Positions 8,717 through 16,636 of a DNA stretch of 64,000 bases are shown here, piece after piece (position 1 is the first letter of the stretch; each line of letters starts with the position of its first letter). The notes beneath the pieces were generated by a model, which was given only the letters and a program-made list of their open reading frames with translations, was not told the origin of the DNA and ran no database searches. This stretch comes from Rhodocyclaceae bacterium (GTDB lineage: Bacteria; Pseudomonadota; Gammaproteobacteria; Burkholderiales; Rhodocyclaceae), in the NCBI GenBank assembly GCA_006218025.1, contig VBWA01000009.1:62001-126000 (forward strand), written 5' to 3'. The translations under genes were made by a program, and so were the position numbers.

Positions 8717-10234
8717 CTACTGCGTCGTTCCGTTGCGCCGGGTACGTTCGCGCAACTGTCGTTGAATGGGATAGACCAGTGCGATCACCGCCATCACCAT
8801 CACCGTGGCGCTGATGGGTCGTCCCATCAGCACCGTCCAGTCGTTGCTGTGGCTGACCATCATGGTCATGAAGGAGCTCTCCGCGAGCGGTCCGAGGATG
8901 GCGCCCAGCACCATCGGCGCGATGGGGAATTTGAACTTCTCGAACAGATAGCCGAGGATGCCGAAGGCGGTGATGACGTAGAGGTCGGAGAGGTTGTTGC
9001 GCGCCGCGAAGGCGCCGATGAAGCAGAACATGACGACAAAGGCCGAGACCACCGCCTCGGGCAGTTCGAGCACCTTGACCAGGGGCTTGATCGCGAAATA
9101 GCCGAGGATGCACATGCCGATGACGCCGAGGAAAATCGAGGCGAACACGGCATAGACGAAGGGGCCCGAGGTGACGAAGACCTGCGGTCCCGGCTGCATG
9201 CCGTGCAGCAGGAAGGCGCCGAGAATGATGGCGGTGGCGCCGCTGCCGGGAATGCCCATGGTCAAGAGCGGGATCATCGCGCCGCCGACCGACGAGGTCG
9301 CGGCCGTTTGCGGCGCGACGATGCCTTCGGCAATGCCGCTGCCGAGCTCCTTGCCGCGCTTGCCGTACTGGCCCTCGGCGCCGTAGGCAACGAAGGAGGC
9401 GACGGTGGCGCCGGCGCCCGGGATGATGCCGACGATGATTCCCACCAGCGAGCTGCGCAGGAAGGTCATCTTGAGCCTGAGCATTTCGGCCAGCGTGGGA
9501 AACTCGGTGCTGATACTGCGATCGGTGTCGGCCGTCGTGCCGTCCCCCGCGAAGCCCTTTTCGAGCCGGGTGAATACCTCGCCCAGCCCATAGGCGCCGA
9601 CCATCACCAGCAGATATTCGACCCCGTCCTGGAGGAAGGGCACGCCGAAGGCAAAGCGCTCGGCGCCGTAGATCGAATCGACGCCGACAGTGGCGATCAG
9701 CAGGCCGAGCATCAGGCTGATGGCGGCGTTGGTGATCGAGCCGCCGCCGAGCGACACCACGCTGGACAGGCCGAAGATGATGATGGCGAAATATTCCGGC
9801 GACGAGAACGTCAGCGCGAACTGCGCCACCGGCGCCGACAGCAGCACCATCACCATGGTCGTGATGAGGCCGCCGCCAAGCGCTGCGAACAGCGTCCAGC
9901 CCAGCGCCTTGGCCGGCTGGCCCTTGCGTGCCATGGTGTAGCCGTCCCACAGCAGGGGCACGTCTATCGGCTCGCCCGGAATGCGGAACAGGATGGCGGT
10001 GAAGGCGCCGCCGTAGGTGCCCGAGACATACATGGCCGTCAGCAGGATGATCGCCGGCAGCAGCTCCATGGTGTAGGTGAATGGCAGCGCCAGAACCACG
10101 CCCATCACCAACGTCAGCCCCGGCAGCACGGCGACCAGCATGCCCAGCACCAGGCCGATGAACAGCACCAGCAGGTTGGCCGGCTGCAGCACTTGCAGGA
10201 AACCGTTGCCGAGGTGGATCAGGGCGTCCATCAA
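8717..10234 (-). CDS. tctA: Tripartite tricarboxylate transporter, large membrane subunit TctA
   Basis: Large integral-membrane subunit (505 aa) of a TTT-family secondary transporter, which imports carboxylates together with a periplasmic binding protein. The sequence shows about a dozen hydrophobic segments and the conserved TctA signatures LPGLTLVMGVVLALPFT near the N-terminus and GIIPGAGATVASFVAYG near residue 260. Its start overlaps the tctB stop by four bases, so the two subunits are translationally coupled. Together with tctB, tctC and the downstream dehydrogenase and ligase genes it forms one apparent operon, so a sulfonated carboxylate such as sulfoacetate is the likely cargo (inference). 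Known C. necator sulfoacetate loci use an MFS carrier, SauU, instead. Confidence 0.92.
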   Translation of the reverse strand: MMDALIHLGNGFLQVLQPANLLVLFIGLVLGMLVAVLPGLTLVMGVVLALPFTYTMELLPAIILLTAMYVSGTYGGAFTAILFRIPGEPIDVPLLWDGYTMARKGQPAKALGWTLFAALGGGLITTMVMVLLSAPVAQFALTFSSPEYFAIIIFGLSSVVSLGGGSITNAAISLMLGLLIATVGVDSIYGAERFAFGVPFLQDGVEYLLVMVGAYGLGEVFTRLEKGFAGDGTTADTDRSISTEFPTLAEMLRLKMTFLRSSLVGIIVGIIPGAGATVASFVAYGAEGQYGKRGKELGSGIAEGIVAPQTAATSSVGGAMIPLLTMGIPGSGATAIILGAFLLHGMQPGPQVFVTSGPFVYAVFASIFLGVIGMCILGYFAIKPLVKVLELPEAVVSAFVVMFCFIGAFAARNNLSDLYVITAFGILGYLFEKFKFPIAPMVLGAILGPLAESSFMTMMVSHSNDWTVLMGRPISATVMVMAVIALVYPIQRQLRERTRRNGTTQ

Positions 10235-10782
10235 TGCACTCCCATGACGCGCAGCAGCAGCAGCGATACCGCCGAGAAGGGTTCGGTGCCGAGCGGCAGC
10301 GACACGTAGACCACCTTCATGAAGATGAATATCAGCCCCAGCGAACCGAGCACGCTCGAAACGGCGATGACTCCCCAGCGCCGGTAGCGCCCGATGACCA
10401 TGAACAGCGCCAGGTAGGCAATCGTGGCGAGGAAGAAGCCGAGCTTGTCGATGGTCGTGACATAGATGATGGTGAGGACGATGCCGCCGACGAGGAGCAG
10501 GGGGTAGCTGCGCAATTTCTCCTCGCCTTCGGTCGCCCCGCTGTCCTTCATGAGCTTTTCGAGCAGGCCGGCCGCGGTGAAGGTTTCGCCGACCAGCAGG
10601 TTCTTGATGATTTCATAGACGCAGACCAGGCCCAGCAGCACCAGGATGGACTTGGGCCAGAAATCCGGCCCGATCCGCCCCGGCGCCGCCGCGTACTCGA
10701 TGCGGCCCGCCAACTGATAGAGAACCATCGCAGCCAGTTGCACCACGATGTAGGGAGAGGCGCGCAGCAAGCGATTCAGCAT
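10231..10782 (-). CDS. tctB: Tripartite tricarboxylate transporter, small membrane subunit TctB
   Basis: Small membrane subunit (183 aa) of the TTT transporter. Four hydrophobic stretches are visible: PYIVVQLAAMVLYQLAG, a segment around residue 45, one around 105-125 and one around 140-165, as expected for TctB. The region around residue 75-100 is hydrophilic. The position between tctC (27 bases upstream) and tctA (4-base overlap downstream) fits the usual C-B-A order. TctB proteins are poorly conserved, so the call rests on membrane topology, length and context rather than on sequence motifs. Confidence 0.85.
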   Translation of the reverse strand: MLNRLLRASPYIVVQLAAMVLYQLAGRIEYAAAPGRIGPDFWPKSILVLLGLVCVYEIIKNLLVGETFTAAGLLEKLMKDSGATEGEEKLRSYPLLLVGGIVLTIIYVTTIDKLGFFLATIAYLALFMVIGRYRRWGVIAVSSVLGSLGLIFIFMKVVYVSLPLGTEPFSAVSLLLLRVMGVH

Positions 10783-10809
10783 GGCTGATCCCGTCCGGTG
10801 CTGGCCGTC

Positions 10810-11769
10810 TTACTTCTTGGGGCTGAACTTCTGCATGGTCTCGATTTCGCCGGCAATGAATGTCTGCGCCTCGGATGCCGGCAGGAAGCTGTCCTTGCGC
10901 GCCAGCGACTCCTTGAGGAAGGCCACGTACTCGGGCGACTTCACCGCGCGGGCGATCGCGTCGGCCACCAGCTTGATGCGCTGCGGGTCGGTGCCGGCCT
11001 TCATTACCAGCGAGCGGAACTGCGGCAGGTAGATTTCGACGCCGGCTTCCTTGGACGACGGGACATCCGGGAACTCTTCCATGCGCTCCTCGCCGAAAAC
11101 GATCAGCGGCCGCATCTGCTTGCTGGAAAGGAAGCTGTGGATGTCGCCCGCCTGCTCGAACAGCAGATCGGCGTGGCCGCCGAGAATCGAGCTGTAGCGT
11201 TCGCCGGGGCTGGCGAAGGGTACGCCGATCATCTTGATGCCCTTGGCGGCGAGGAAGTTCAGGGTGATGTCGTCGGCGCTGCCGAAGCCGAGGATGGCCA
11301 CCTTGAGCGTGCCCGGCTTGGCCTTGGCCTCGGCGACCACGTCGTTCCAGGTCTTGAAGCGGCTGTCCGCCTTGACGAAAAGGCCCGAGGGCTGGCGGAT
11401 GGCGATGGCCAGCGGCGCGACATCGGCCAGCTTCCAGCGCGCACCGCCTGCGACCAGCGTGGCCGCGGTGTCGCCGATCAGGATGGCCATCGCATGGCCG
11501 TCGGCCTGCCCGCTGAGCAGCTTGGTCATGCCGGTATTGCCGGTGGCTCCCGGCACGTTGATCACCGGGAACGAGGTCTTCAGGTCGGCTTCGAGCAGCT
11601 TGCCCAGCTTGCGCGCCAACTGGTCGGCGCCGCCGCCCGGGCCCCAGGGGACGATGAATTCGATGGGGCGCTGCGGGTATTTCTCCTGGCCGATGGCGCC
11701 AGTGACAGCGAACAGCGCTGCCAGGAAAAACAGGACTTCGCGGAACAGTTTCGGGCTTGTGAGTTGCAT
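10810..11769 (-). CDS. tctC: TTT-family periplasmic substrate-binding protein TctC
   Basis: Periplasmic binding protein of 319 aa that delivers substrate to TctAB. The N-terminus is a signal peptide (hydrophobic segment VLFFLAALFAVTGAIG), followed by the family hallmark KYPQRPIEFIVPWGPGGGAD. Further TctC/Bug motifs include VINVPGATGNTGM near 70-82. The frame stays open upstream, but the ATG at 11769 has a strong AGGAGG Shine-Dalgarno sequence and starts the signal peptide. It is the first gene of the minus-strand operon tctC-tctB-tctA-sauS-sauT and diverges from an IclR regulator gene. The 243-base intergenic region holds two candidate operators. Confidence 0.92.
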   Translation of the reverse strand: MQLTSPKLFREVLFFLAALFAVTGAIGQEKYPQRPIEFIVPWGPGGGADQLARKLGKLLEADLKTSFPVINVPGATGNTGMTKLLSGQADGHAMAILIGDTAATLVAGGARWKLADVAPLAIAIRQPSGLFVKADSRFKTWNDVVAEAKAKPGTLKVAILGFGSADDITLNFLAAKGIKMIGVPFASPGERYSSILGGHADLLFEQAGDIHSFLSSKQMRPLIVFGEERMEEFPDVPSSKEAGVEIYLPQFRSLVMKAGTDPQRIKLVADAIARAVKSPEYVAFLKESLARKDSFLPASEAQTFIAGEIETMQKFSPKK

Positions 11770-11868
11770 GGTGGTCTCCTCCTGTCGTTGTTCGGGATCT
11801 GTACTTCGCGGTGGCCTTCTGGTGGGCCGGGAAACGAAACAGCGCGAAACAACGCCTTTCGTTTTTTG

Positions 11869-11900
11869 TGGAATATACGCGACCCGGTCGCAAATTTCCA
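11869..11900. promoter_or_regulatory. Inverted repeat between tctC and iclR-type gene
   Basis: A perfect inverted repeat GCGACC-C-GGTCGC (11879-11891) lies inside outer half-sites TGGAA (11869-11873) and TTCCA (11896-11900). It sits about 100 bases upstream of tctC and 113 bases upstream of the regulator gene. A binding site for the IclR-type regulator is the simplest reading. Confidence 0.45.
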
Positions 11901-11919
11901 ACAAAAAATGCGATTAACG

Positions 11920-11934
11920 AGAAAATTATTTCCA
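11920..11934. promoter_or_regulatory. IclR-family-like operator
   Basis: The sequence AGAAAATTATTTCCA matches the E. coli IclR consensus TGGAAATNATTTCCA at all but two positions (recalled consensus, compared by eye). It lies in the AT-rich divergent region between tctC and the IclR-type gene, where a dual autoregulatory and operon-control site would be expected. Confidence 0.45.
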
Positions 11935-12012
11935 TTTTTTGATAAAAATGGCGTCTGCGGCAGTCCGCCCTTATATACTGATGCCATCGCAATCCTGTGG
12001 AATCGAGCTTTC

Positions 12013-12786
12013 ATGACCGAAGCCAGCAACTCGTCGGCCGCCGCCTTGAGGGCCTTCGCCATCATGGAAATCGTGGGGCGGTCGGAGCGCCCGGTGGCGC
12101 TGTCCGAGATCGTCGAACAATCCGGCCTGCCGGCCGCGACGGCTTTCCGCATCCTGTCGATGCTGGAAGAGGCCGGACTTGTGCAGCGCGAACCGACCGG
12201 CAAGACCTACGGCGTCGGGCACCGCCTGGCGCGTTTCGGCCTCGACCTGATGACCAACAATTCGGTTCGTGCCGAACGCCGCGTCATCCTGCGCCACCTG
12301 GTCGACGAGATCGGCGAGACCTGCAACCTGGCCATGTTCGGCGGTGACGAGATTGTTTACATCGACCGCATCGAGACGGACTGGTCGCTCAAGGCCGATC
12401 TGAAACCCGGGTCGCGCGTGCCGCTGCATTGCACCTCGAGCGGCAAGCTGTTCCTCAGCCAGATGCCGAAGGCCAAGCGGCGGCGCATCCTTGAGTCCCT
12501 GAGCTTCAAGCGCTACACGGACAACACGATCACCGACATCGCAACCATCGAGGCGCAACTGGAAAGCATTGCGGTCACCAAAGTGGGCTTGAACAACGAG
12601 GAACTTCAGGCCGGCGTGATCGGCGTCGCGGTGCCGGTGACGGACGCCCGCGGACGCATGATCGCCAGCGTTGCCTTGCAGGCGCCGGTGGCGCGCCTGC
12701 CGCTGGCGCGCGCGCTGGACTTCGTGCCGAGCCTGCAGCGTGCCGCCAAAGCCATGGCGGCCACCTTCGAGAACGGGAATCCGTAA
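12013..12786 (+). CDS. IclR-family regulator, divergent from tctCBA-sauST
   Basis: A 257-aa IclR-family transcription regulator. The N-terminal winged helix covers about residues 10-70 (segments LSEIVEQSGLPAATAFRILSMLEEAGLV). The C-terminal effector-binding domain includes GETCNLAMFGGDEIVYIDRIET, the family motif LHCTSSGKLFLSQM and NNEELQAGVIGVAVPV. It faces away from tctC across a 243-base promoter region, so it probably controls the transporter/SauST operon and binds the imported acid or a CoA ester as effector; both points are inferred from arrangement. The ATG at 12013 is the only in-frame start close to the DNA-binding domain. Confidence 0.9.
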   Translation: MTEASNSSAAALRAFAIMEIVGRSERPVALSEIVEQSGLPAATAFRILSMLEEAGLVQREPTGKTYGVGHRLARFGLDLMTNNSVRAERRVILRHLVDEIGETCNLAMFGGDEIVYIDRIETDWSLKADLKPGSRVPLHCTSSGKLFLSQMPKAKRRRILESLSFKRYTDNTITDIATIEAQLESIAVTKVGLNNEELQAGVIGVAVPVTDARGRMIASVALQAPVARLPLARALDFVPSLQRAAKAMAATFENGNP

Positions 12787-12810
12787 AGGAATACCGACCC
12801 GTCAGGCTCT

Positions 12811-12866
12811 CCGTTCGCCCTGAGCTTGTCGAAGGGCCGGCCCTTCGACAAGCTCAGGGCGAACGG
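12811..12866. repeat. Perfect 56-base palindrome between convergent genes
   Basis: Two 28-base arms (12811-12838 and 12839-12866) are exact reverse complements with no spacer; each arm contains GCCCTGAGCTTGTCGAAGGG. This motif is a well-known extragenic palindromic repeat of proteobacterial genomes. It lies between the convergent IclR-type and cobT-like genes and may act as a bidirectional transcription barrier. No T-tract follows. Confidence 0.85.
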
Positions 12867-12882
12867 GCGACACCCGAAAGGC

Positions 12883-14580
12883 CTAGCGCGGCTCGCGGAT
12901 CAGTCGGGCGAGTTCGAAAAACAGCGCGTTGTCGAGCCCCCGCGCAAAGTCGGCGCTGACGCTACGGCGATAGAACGGGCTCAGGTCGAGCCCGACGCCG
13001 AGGCCGATGATCTCGACGGCGCCTTCGCGCTCTCGGCGCGCCACGACTTCCCGCAAGTGCTGGTCCAGATAGAAGGCGTCGTTGGCCAGCCCGGTGGCGC
13101 TGTCCATCGGGCAGCCGTCGGAAATCACGATCAGGATGCGGCGGCCGGCATCGCGCGCCAGCAGGCGGTTGCAGGCCCAGTCCACCGCCTCGCCGTCGAT
13201 GCCCTCGCGGAACAGGTCGGGCTTGAGCAGCGCGGCGATGTCGGCACGGGACCGCCGCCAGTTGCGGTCGGCCTCCTTGAATACCATGTGGCAGACCTCG
13301 TTGAGCCGGCCGGGAGAGGGCGGGCGCCCGTTGCGCACCCATTCCTGCCAGGGACGGCCGCCGTTCCAGGCGCCGGTGGTGAAACCCAGCACCTCGGTGT
13401 CCACGCCGGCCATGTCGAGCGCACGCACGAGGCTGTCGACCAGCACTGCCACGGTTTCGCTCAAGCCTTTCATGGAGCCGGAGCAGTCGATCAGGAAGCC
13501 GACCGCGGCGTCGGCCGCCGGCTTGATCCTTTCGCGCTTGAACAGGCGGCTCTCGGCAGGGGAACTGACCAGTTGCGCCAGCCGGCGCCCGTCGATGCGG
13601 CCGTCTTCCTCGCCGAACAGCCAGTCGTCGCGGCGCGGTTCGGCGAGGATGGCGCCGAACAGGCGAGCCAGGCGGGGGATGTTGATGCCTTGCCGGGCGA
13701 CGCAGGCATCGAGCCGCTCGCGATATTCGCGCAGCAGGGCCTTGCGCACCAGCGTAGCGGCGGCCACCTCGGCGTCGTAGCGGGTGGTGTAGGCGCGATA
13801 GCCCTGAGCGGATTCGCCGAGGGTCTTGCTTTCGCCGCTCGCCGCAAGCGGCATGGCCTCGCTTTCCTCCTGGTCGAGGTCGAGCAGCAGCGCGAGGCCG
13901 CGCGGGTTTTCCTGCCGTGCGGCATTGTCCTCGTCGGCCGTATCCTCGTGTTCGGCGCGCACCATGGCGCCGACGATGCGCGCCAGTTCCAGCGCGTGCG
14001 GCGCGAAGCGCGCCTGGTCATGGCGCCAGCGGCGCATGCCCGCCAGCGACGGGCCCAGCGCGGGGCCGATGCCGGCGCGCACGACCTCGATCAGGTCTTC
14101 CGTGTCTTCCAGCACCGGCAATGCATTGAGGCGCGACCAGCTGATCTGGGCCACGGTATGGAACAGGACGCCCAGGCTGCTTTCGGTGATGCCCGACTCG
14201 TGGAACTGGCGCGACCAGGCCGCGAAACGCTCGCGCAGATTCGCCCGCATGCCCGGCATGGCCTCGGGCGCCAGCGTTTCGACGCGCAACTGTTCGAGCA
14301 GTTCGAAGACCAGCCGCTCGACGGGGTCGGGCGGGCAATTCCGCCGATGCAGCGCGGCGTCGGAATGGATCAGGCGCAGGGCCATGCCATCGGCGGCGGC
14401 GCGCAAGGCGGGGAAATCGTCGCGCTCCGTTTCGATCCGCAAGTGCGGCGCATAGGTGCGCAACGGGCGCTCGCCGCGATGCAGGAGGTGGCCGCGATAG
14501 TGCAGTTCGCCGTCGCCGGTCAGCGCGCGCAGCGTGGCGGCGCAGAGTTCCTCGATCTTCTGCTGCCGGACGCCGCTCAT
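12883..14580 (-). CDS. cobT: CobT-like VWA-domain protein (cobaltochelatase subunit homologue)
   Basis: A 565-aa homologue of CobT, the von Willebrand A subunit that works with the CobS ATPase in aerobic cobaltochelatase. The C-terminal VWA domain carries the metal-ion motif IDCSGSM near residue 365 and later segments ILIVISDGCPMDS and VEIIGLGVGLDLSP. An acidic, Glu/Asp-rich stretch near residues 220-260 is typical of CobT. The ATG overlaps the cobS stop by one base (TAATG), so expression is coupled. No cobN gene, which encodes the catalytic chelatase subunit, lies in the window. The operon otherwise contains an IclR regulator and faces xsc. The protein may therefore be a MoxR/VWA-style chaperone module rather than a cobalt chelatase (inference). 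Confidence 0.82.
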   Translation of the reverse strand: MSGVRQQKIEELCAATLRALTGDGELHYRGHLLHRGERPLRTYAPHLRIETERDDFPALRAAADGMALRLIHSDAALHRRNCPPDPVERLVFELLEQLRVETLAPEAMPGMRANLRERFAAWSRQFHESGITESSLGVLFHTVAQISWSRLNALPVLEDTEDLIEVVRAGIGPALGPSLAGMRRWRHDQARFAPHALELARIVGAMVRAEHEDTADEDNAARQENPRGLALLLDLDQEESEAMPLAASGESKTLGESAQGYRAYTTRYDAEVAAATLVRKALLREYRERLDACVARQGINIPRLARLFGAILAEPRRDDWLFGEEDGRIDGRRLAQLVSSPAESRLFKRERIKPAADAAVGFLIDCSGSMKGLSETVAVLVDSLVRALDMAGVDTEVLGFTTGAWNGGRPWQEWVRNGRPPSPGRLNEVCHMVFKEADRNWRRSRADIAALLKPDLFREGIDGEAVDWACNRLLARDAGRRILIVISDGCPMDSATGLANDAFYLDQHLREVVARREREGAVEIIGLGVGLDLSPFYRRSVSADFARGLDNALFFELARLIREPR

Positions 14581-15656
14581 TAACGTGAAACTACTTGTTC
14601 GGCGCGATGGGCGATAGTCGAGCAAAGCGAGCTGACCAGTAGCCTCCCCGTGAGGGGAGGATGGGAGGGGCGGGTCTTCAATTCGCTTTTCGCGTGTTTC
14701 CAGGATTCGTCGAGCTCGGTGTCGAAGCAGCGCTGGTAATACTCGGCGACGACGGGTCGCTCGGCATCGTCGCACTTGTTGAGGAAGGACAGGCGGAAGG
14801 CCAGCGCCGGATCGCGGAAGATCTCGCAGTTCTCGGCCCAGGTGATCACGGTGCGCGGCGACATCAGGGTCGACAGGTCGCCGGCGGCGAAGCCCTTGCG
14901 TGTCAGGTTGGCCAGCGCCACCATGGACTCGATCAGCCGGCGGCCGTGTTCGTTGTCCTTGGAAGGGACGCGGGCGAGGACGATCGCGGCTTCTTCCTGC
15001 GGCGACAAATAGTTGAGCGTGGCGACGATGTTCCAGCGGTCGATCTGGGCGTGATTGAGCATCTGCGAGCCGTGGTACATGCCCGACAGGTTGCCCAGGC
15101 CCACCGTATTGGAGGTGGCGAAGAGGCGGAAGGACGGGTGCGGGCGGATCACGCGGTTCTGGTCGAGCAGAGTGAACTTGCCGTCGCGTTCGAGGATGCG
15201 CTGGATGACGAACATCACGTCGGGTCGGCCGGCGTCGTATTCGTCGAAGACCAGCGCCACCGGGCGCTGCAAGGCCCAGGGCACGATGCCTTCCTGGAAT
15301 TCGGTGACCTGCAGGCCGTCGCGCAGCACGATGGCATCCTTGCCGACGAGATCCAGGCGGCTGATGTGGCCATCGAGGTTCACCCGCACGCAGGGCCAGT
15401 TGAGCCGCGCCGCCACCTGCTCGATGTGGGTCGACTTGCCGGTGCCGTGCAGGCCCTGCACCATGACCCGGCGATCGCGCGTGAAGCCGGCGAGGATCGC
15501 CAGCGTCACCTCCGGATTGAAGCGGTAAACCGTATCGATCTCCGGCACGTGGTCGTCGCGCTCGGCGAAGGCGGGCAACATGAGATCGGAATCGATGCCG
15601 AAAACTTCGCGCACCGAAACCTGGCGGTCGGGCCGAATCTGCGCGATGTCCGTCAT
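14580..15656 (-). CDS. cobS: CobS-like AAA+ ATPase (cobaltochelatase subunit homologue)
   Basis: AAA+ ATPase of the MoxR/CobS branch, 358 aa. Walker A is GLHGTGKSTH near residue 70, Walker B is VALVFDEYDAG near 135, and sensor-1-like FRLFATSNTVGLG is present. The N-terminal VREVFGIDSDLMLPAF is characteristic of CobS. It starts inside the stop of the upstream IclR gene (ATGA overlap) and ends in the cobT start. The last 30 residues or so, after SELKTRP, are encoded by a hairpin-forming stretch (14651-14668, CCTCCCC facing GGGGAGG) that looks like a repeat element, so the native C-terminus may have been replaced. Classical role: ATP-driven remodelling of CobN for cobalt insertion. The role here is open because cobN is not nearby. 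Confidence 0.85.
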   Translation of the reverse strand: MTDIAQIRPDRQVSVREVFGIDSDLMLPAFAERDDHVPEIDTVYRFNPEVTLAILAGFTRDRRVMVQGLHGTGKSTHIEQVAARLNWPCVRVNLDGHISRLDLVGKDAIVLRDGLQVTEFQEGIVPWALQRPVALVFDEYDAGRPDVMFVIQRILERDGKFTLLDQNRVIRPHPSFRLFATSNTVGLGNLSGMYHGSQMLNHAQIDRWNIVATLNYLSPQEEAAIVLARVPSKDNEHGRRLIESMVALANLTRKGFAAGDLSTLMSPRTVITWAENCEIFRDPALAFRLSFLNKCDDAERPVVAEYYQRCFDTELDESWKHAKSELKTRPSHPPLTGRLLVSSLCSTIAHRAEQVVSR

Positions 15657-16495
15657 GCGGCGGTCCTGGTCGCCGGCATGGCGGCGGCGTCGATGGCGGC
15701 GATGGCATTCGCCGCCCGCTTCAGCGCCGGGAGGAATTGCAGCGCCTTGTCGCGCGATACGCGCATCACCGGTGCCTGGATGGCGATGCCGGTATTCGAG
15801 CGCCCGCCGGGGCGGGGCACCAGCACGGCGATGCAGAAAAGTCCCGGCAGGAATTCCTCGTTGTCGATGGCATGGCCTTCGCGTTTGACGCTTTCGATCT
15901 CGCGCTCCAGCGCATCGAAGTCGGTGATGGTTTGCGCCGTATATTTCTCCAGCGGCACCTGGTCGAGCAGGCGGCGGCGCTGGGCGGGCATCATCTGTGC
16001 CAGGAAAAGCTTGCCGCTGGCCGAGCAGTGCGCCGGCACGCGGGAACCCGGATGGAGATAGAAGCGCAGCGGCGCCTGGGTTTCCACGCGATCGAGGTAG
16101 AGCACTTCGCTGCCGGAAAGTGCGGTGATGTTGCAGCTCTCGCCGACTTCCTCGACCAGCTTGCGCAGCACCGCGTGGCGCGCGCCATGCACCGTGTTGT
16201 TGAGCAGGAGGTCCTCGGCCAGGCGTCGCAGGCGCAGGCCCGGGCCATAGAAGCGGCCGTCCGCATCCCGCTGCAGCATTCCGGCACTTTCCAGTTGCTG
16301 CAGCATGCGATGCAGGGTTGGCTTGGGCAGCCCGGTTTCCTCGACCAGGCTTTGCAGCGAGAAGAACTGGTCCTTGCGCGCGATCACTTCCAGCAAGGAA
16401 AACAGGCGCAATGCCGGCGTGTCGCCGTCGACGCGCGCCGGCTCGGGGATGGATTGCAATTTGGTATCGCTCATGGTTTTGGGATCATAGGCCAT
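15653..16495 (-). CDS. IclR-family regulator, divergent from xsc
   Basis: IclR-family regulator of 280 aa. The winged helix spans about residues 25-90 (SLQSLVEETGLPKPTLHRML), followed by the effector domain with GESCNITALSGSEVLYLDRVET, the motif AHCSASGKLFLAQM and DNEEFLPGLFCIAV. An alternative ATG at 16474 would remove seven residues. The gene heads a minus-strand operon with cobS and cobT (four-base overlap with cobS) and diverges from xsc across 141 bases that contain two inverted repeats. It most likely controls xsc and its own operon. It differs from the regulator at 12013, so the two sulfonate units have separate sensors. Confidence 0.9.
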   Translation of the reverse strand: MAYDPKTMSDTKLQSIPEPARVDGDTPALRLFSLLEVIARKDQFFSLQSLVEETGLPKPTLHRMLQQLESAGMLQRDADGRFYGPGLRLRRLAEDLLLNNTVHGARHAVLRKLVEEVGESCNITALSGSEVLYLDRVETQAPLRFYLHPGSRVPAHCSASGKLFLAQMMPAQRRRLLDQVPLEKYTAQTITDFDALEREIESVKREGHAIDNEEFLPGLFCIAVLVPRPGGRSNTGIAIQAPVMRVSRDKALQFLPALKRAANAIAAIDAAAMPATRTAA

Positions 16496-16497
16496 TT

Positions 16498-16516
16498 CTA
16501 TTTCCGATACAAATAG
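16498..16516. promoter_or_regulatory. Inverted repeat at the start of the IclR-cobST operon
   Basis: CTATTT (16498-16503) and AAATAG (16511-16516) are exact reverse complements around CCGATAC. The site almost touches the regulator start codon and shares TTCCGATA with the repeat upstream of xsc, as expected for autoregulation. Confidence 0.4.
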
Positions 16517-16575
16517 TCTCGTTTTCTGTATTTTTAGCTTGACTTCGGATTTTGGCCACTCTAAAGTTCGTCATC

Positions 16576-16592
16576 GTTCCGATATATGGAAC
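16576..16592. promoter_or_regulatory. Candidate operator upstream of xsc
   Basis: GTTCCGATATATGGAAC has perfect 5-base arms around GATATAT and ends 44 bases before the xsc start codon. It is a plausible binding site for the divergent IclR-type regulator. Confidence 0.5.
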
Positions 16593-16636
16593 ATGGCGTT
16601 GCATTTTATAAAAAATCACCATCAGGAGATGAACAG

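Noticed and set aside
7514-10309. 931-codon plus-strand frame opposite sauS and tctA
   Set aside because: Low-complexity, His/Asp/Gln-rich translation antisense to two well-supported genes.
10798-12786. 662-codon plus-strand frame ending in the IclR gene
   Set aside because: Only the last 257 codons match IclR; the rest is antisense to tctC.
12883-15708. 941-codon frame spanning cobT and cobS
   Set aside because: The upstream half is an alternative frame of cobS; cobT begins at 14580 in the TAATG overlap.
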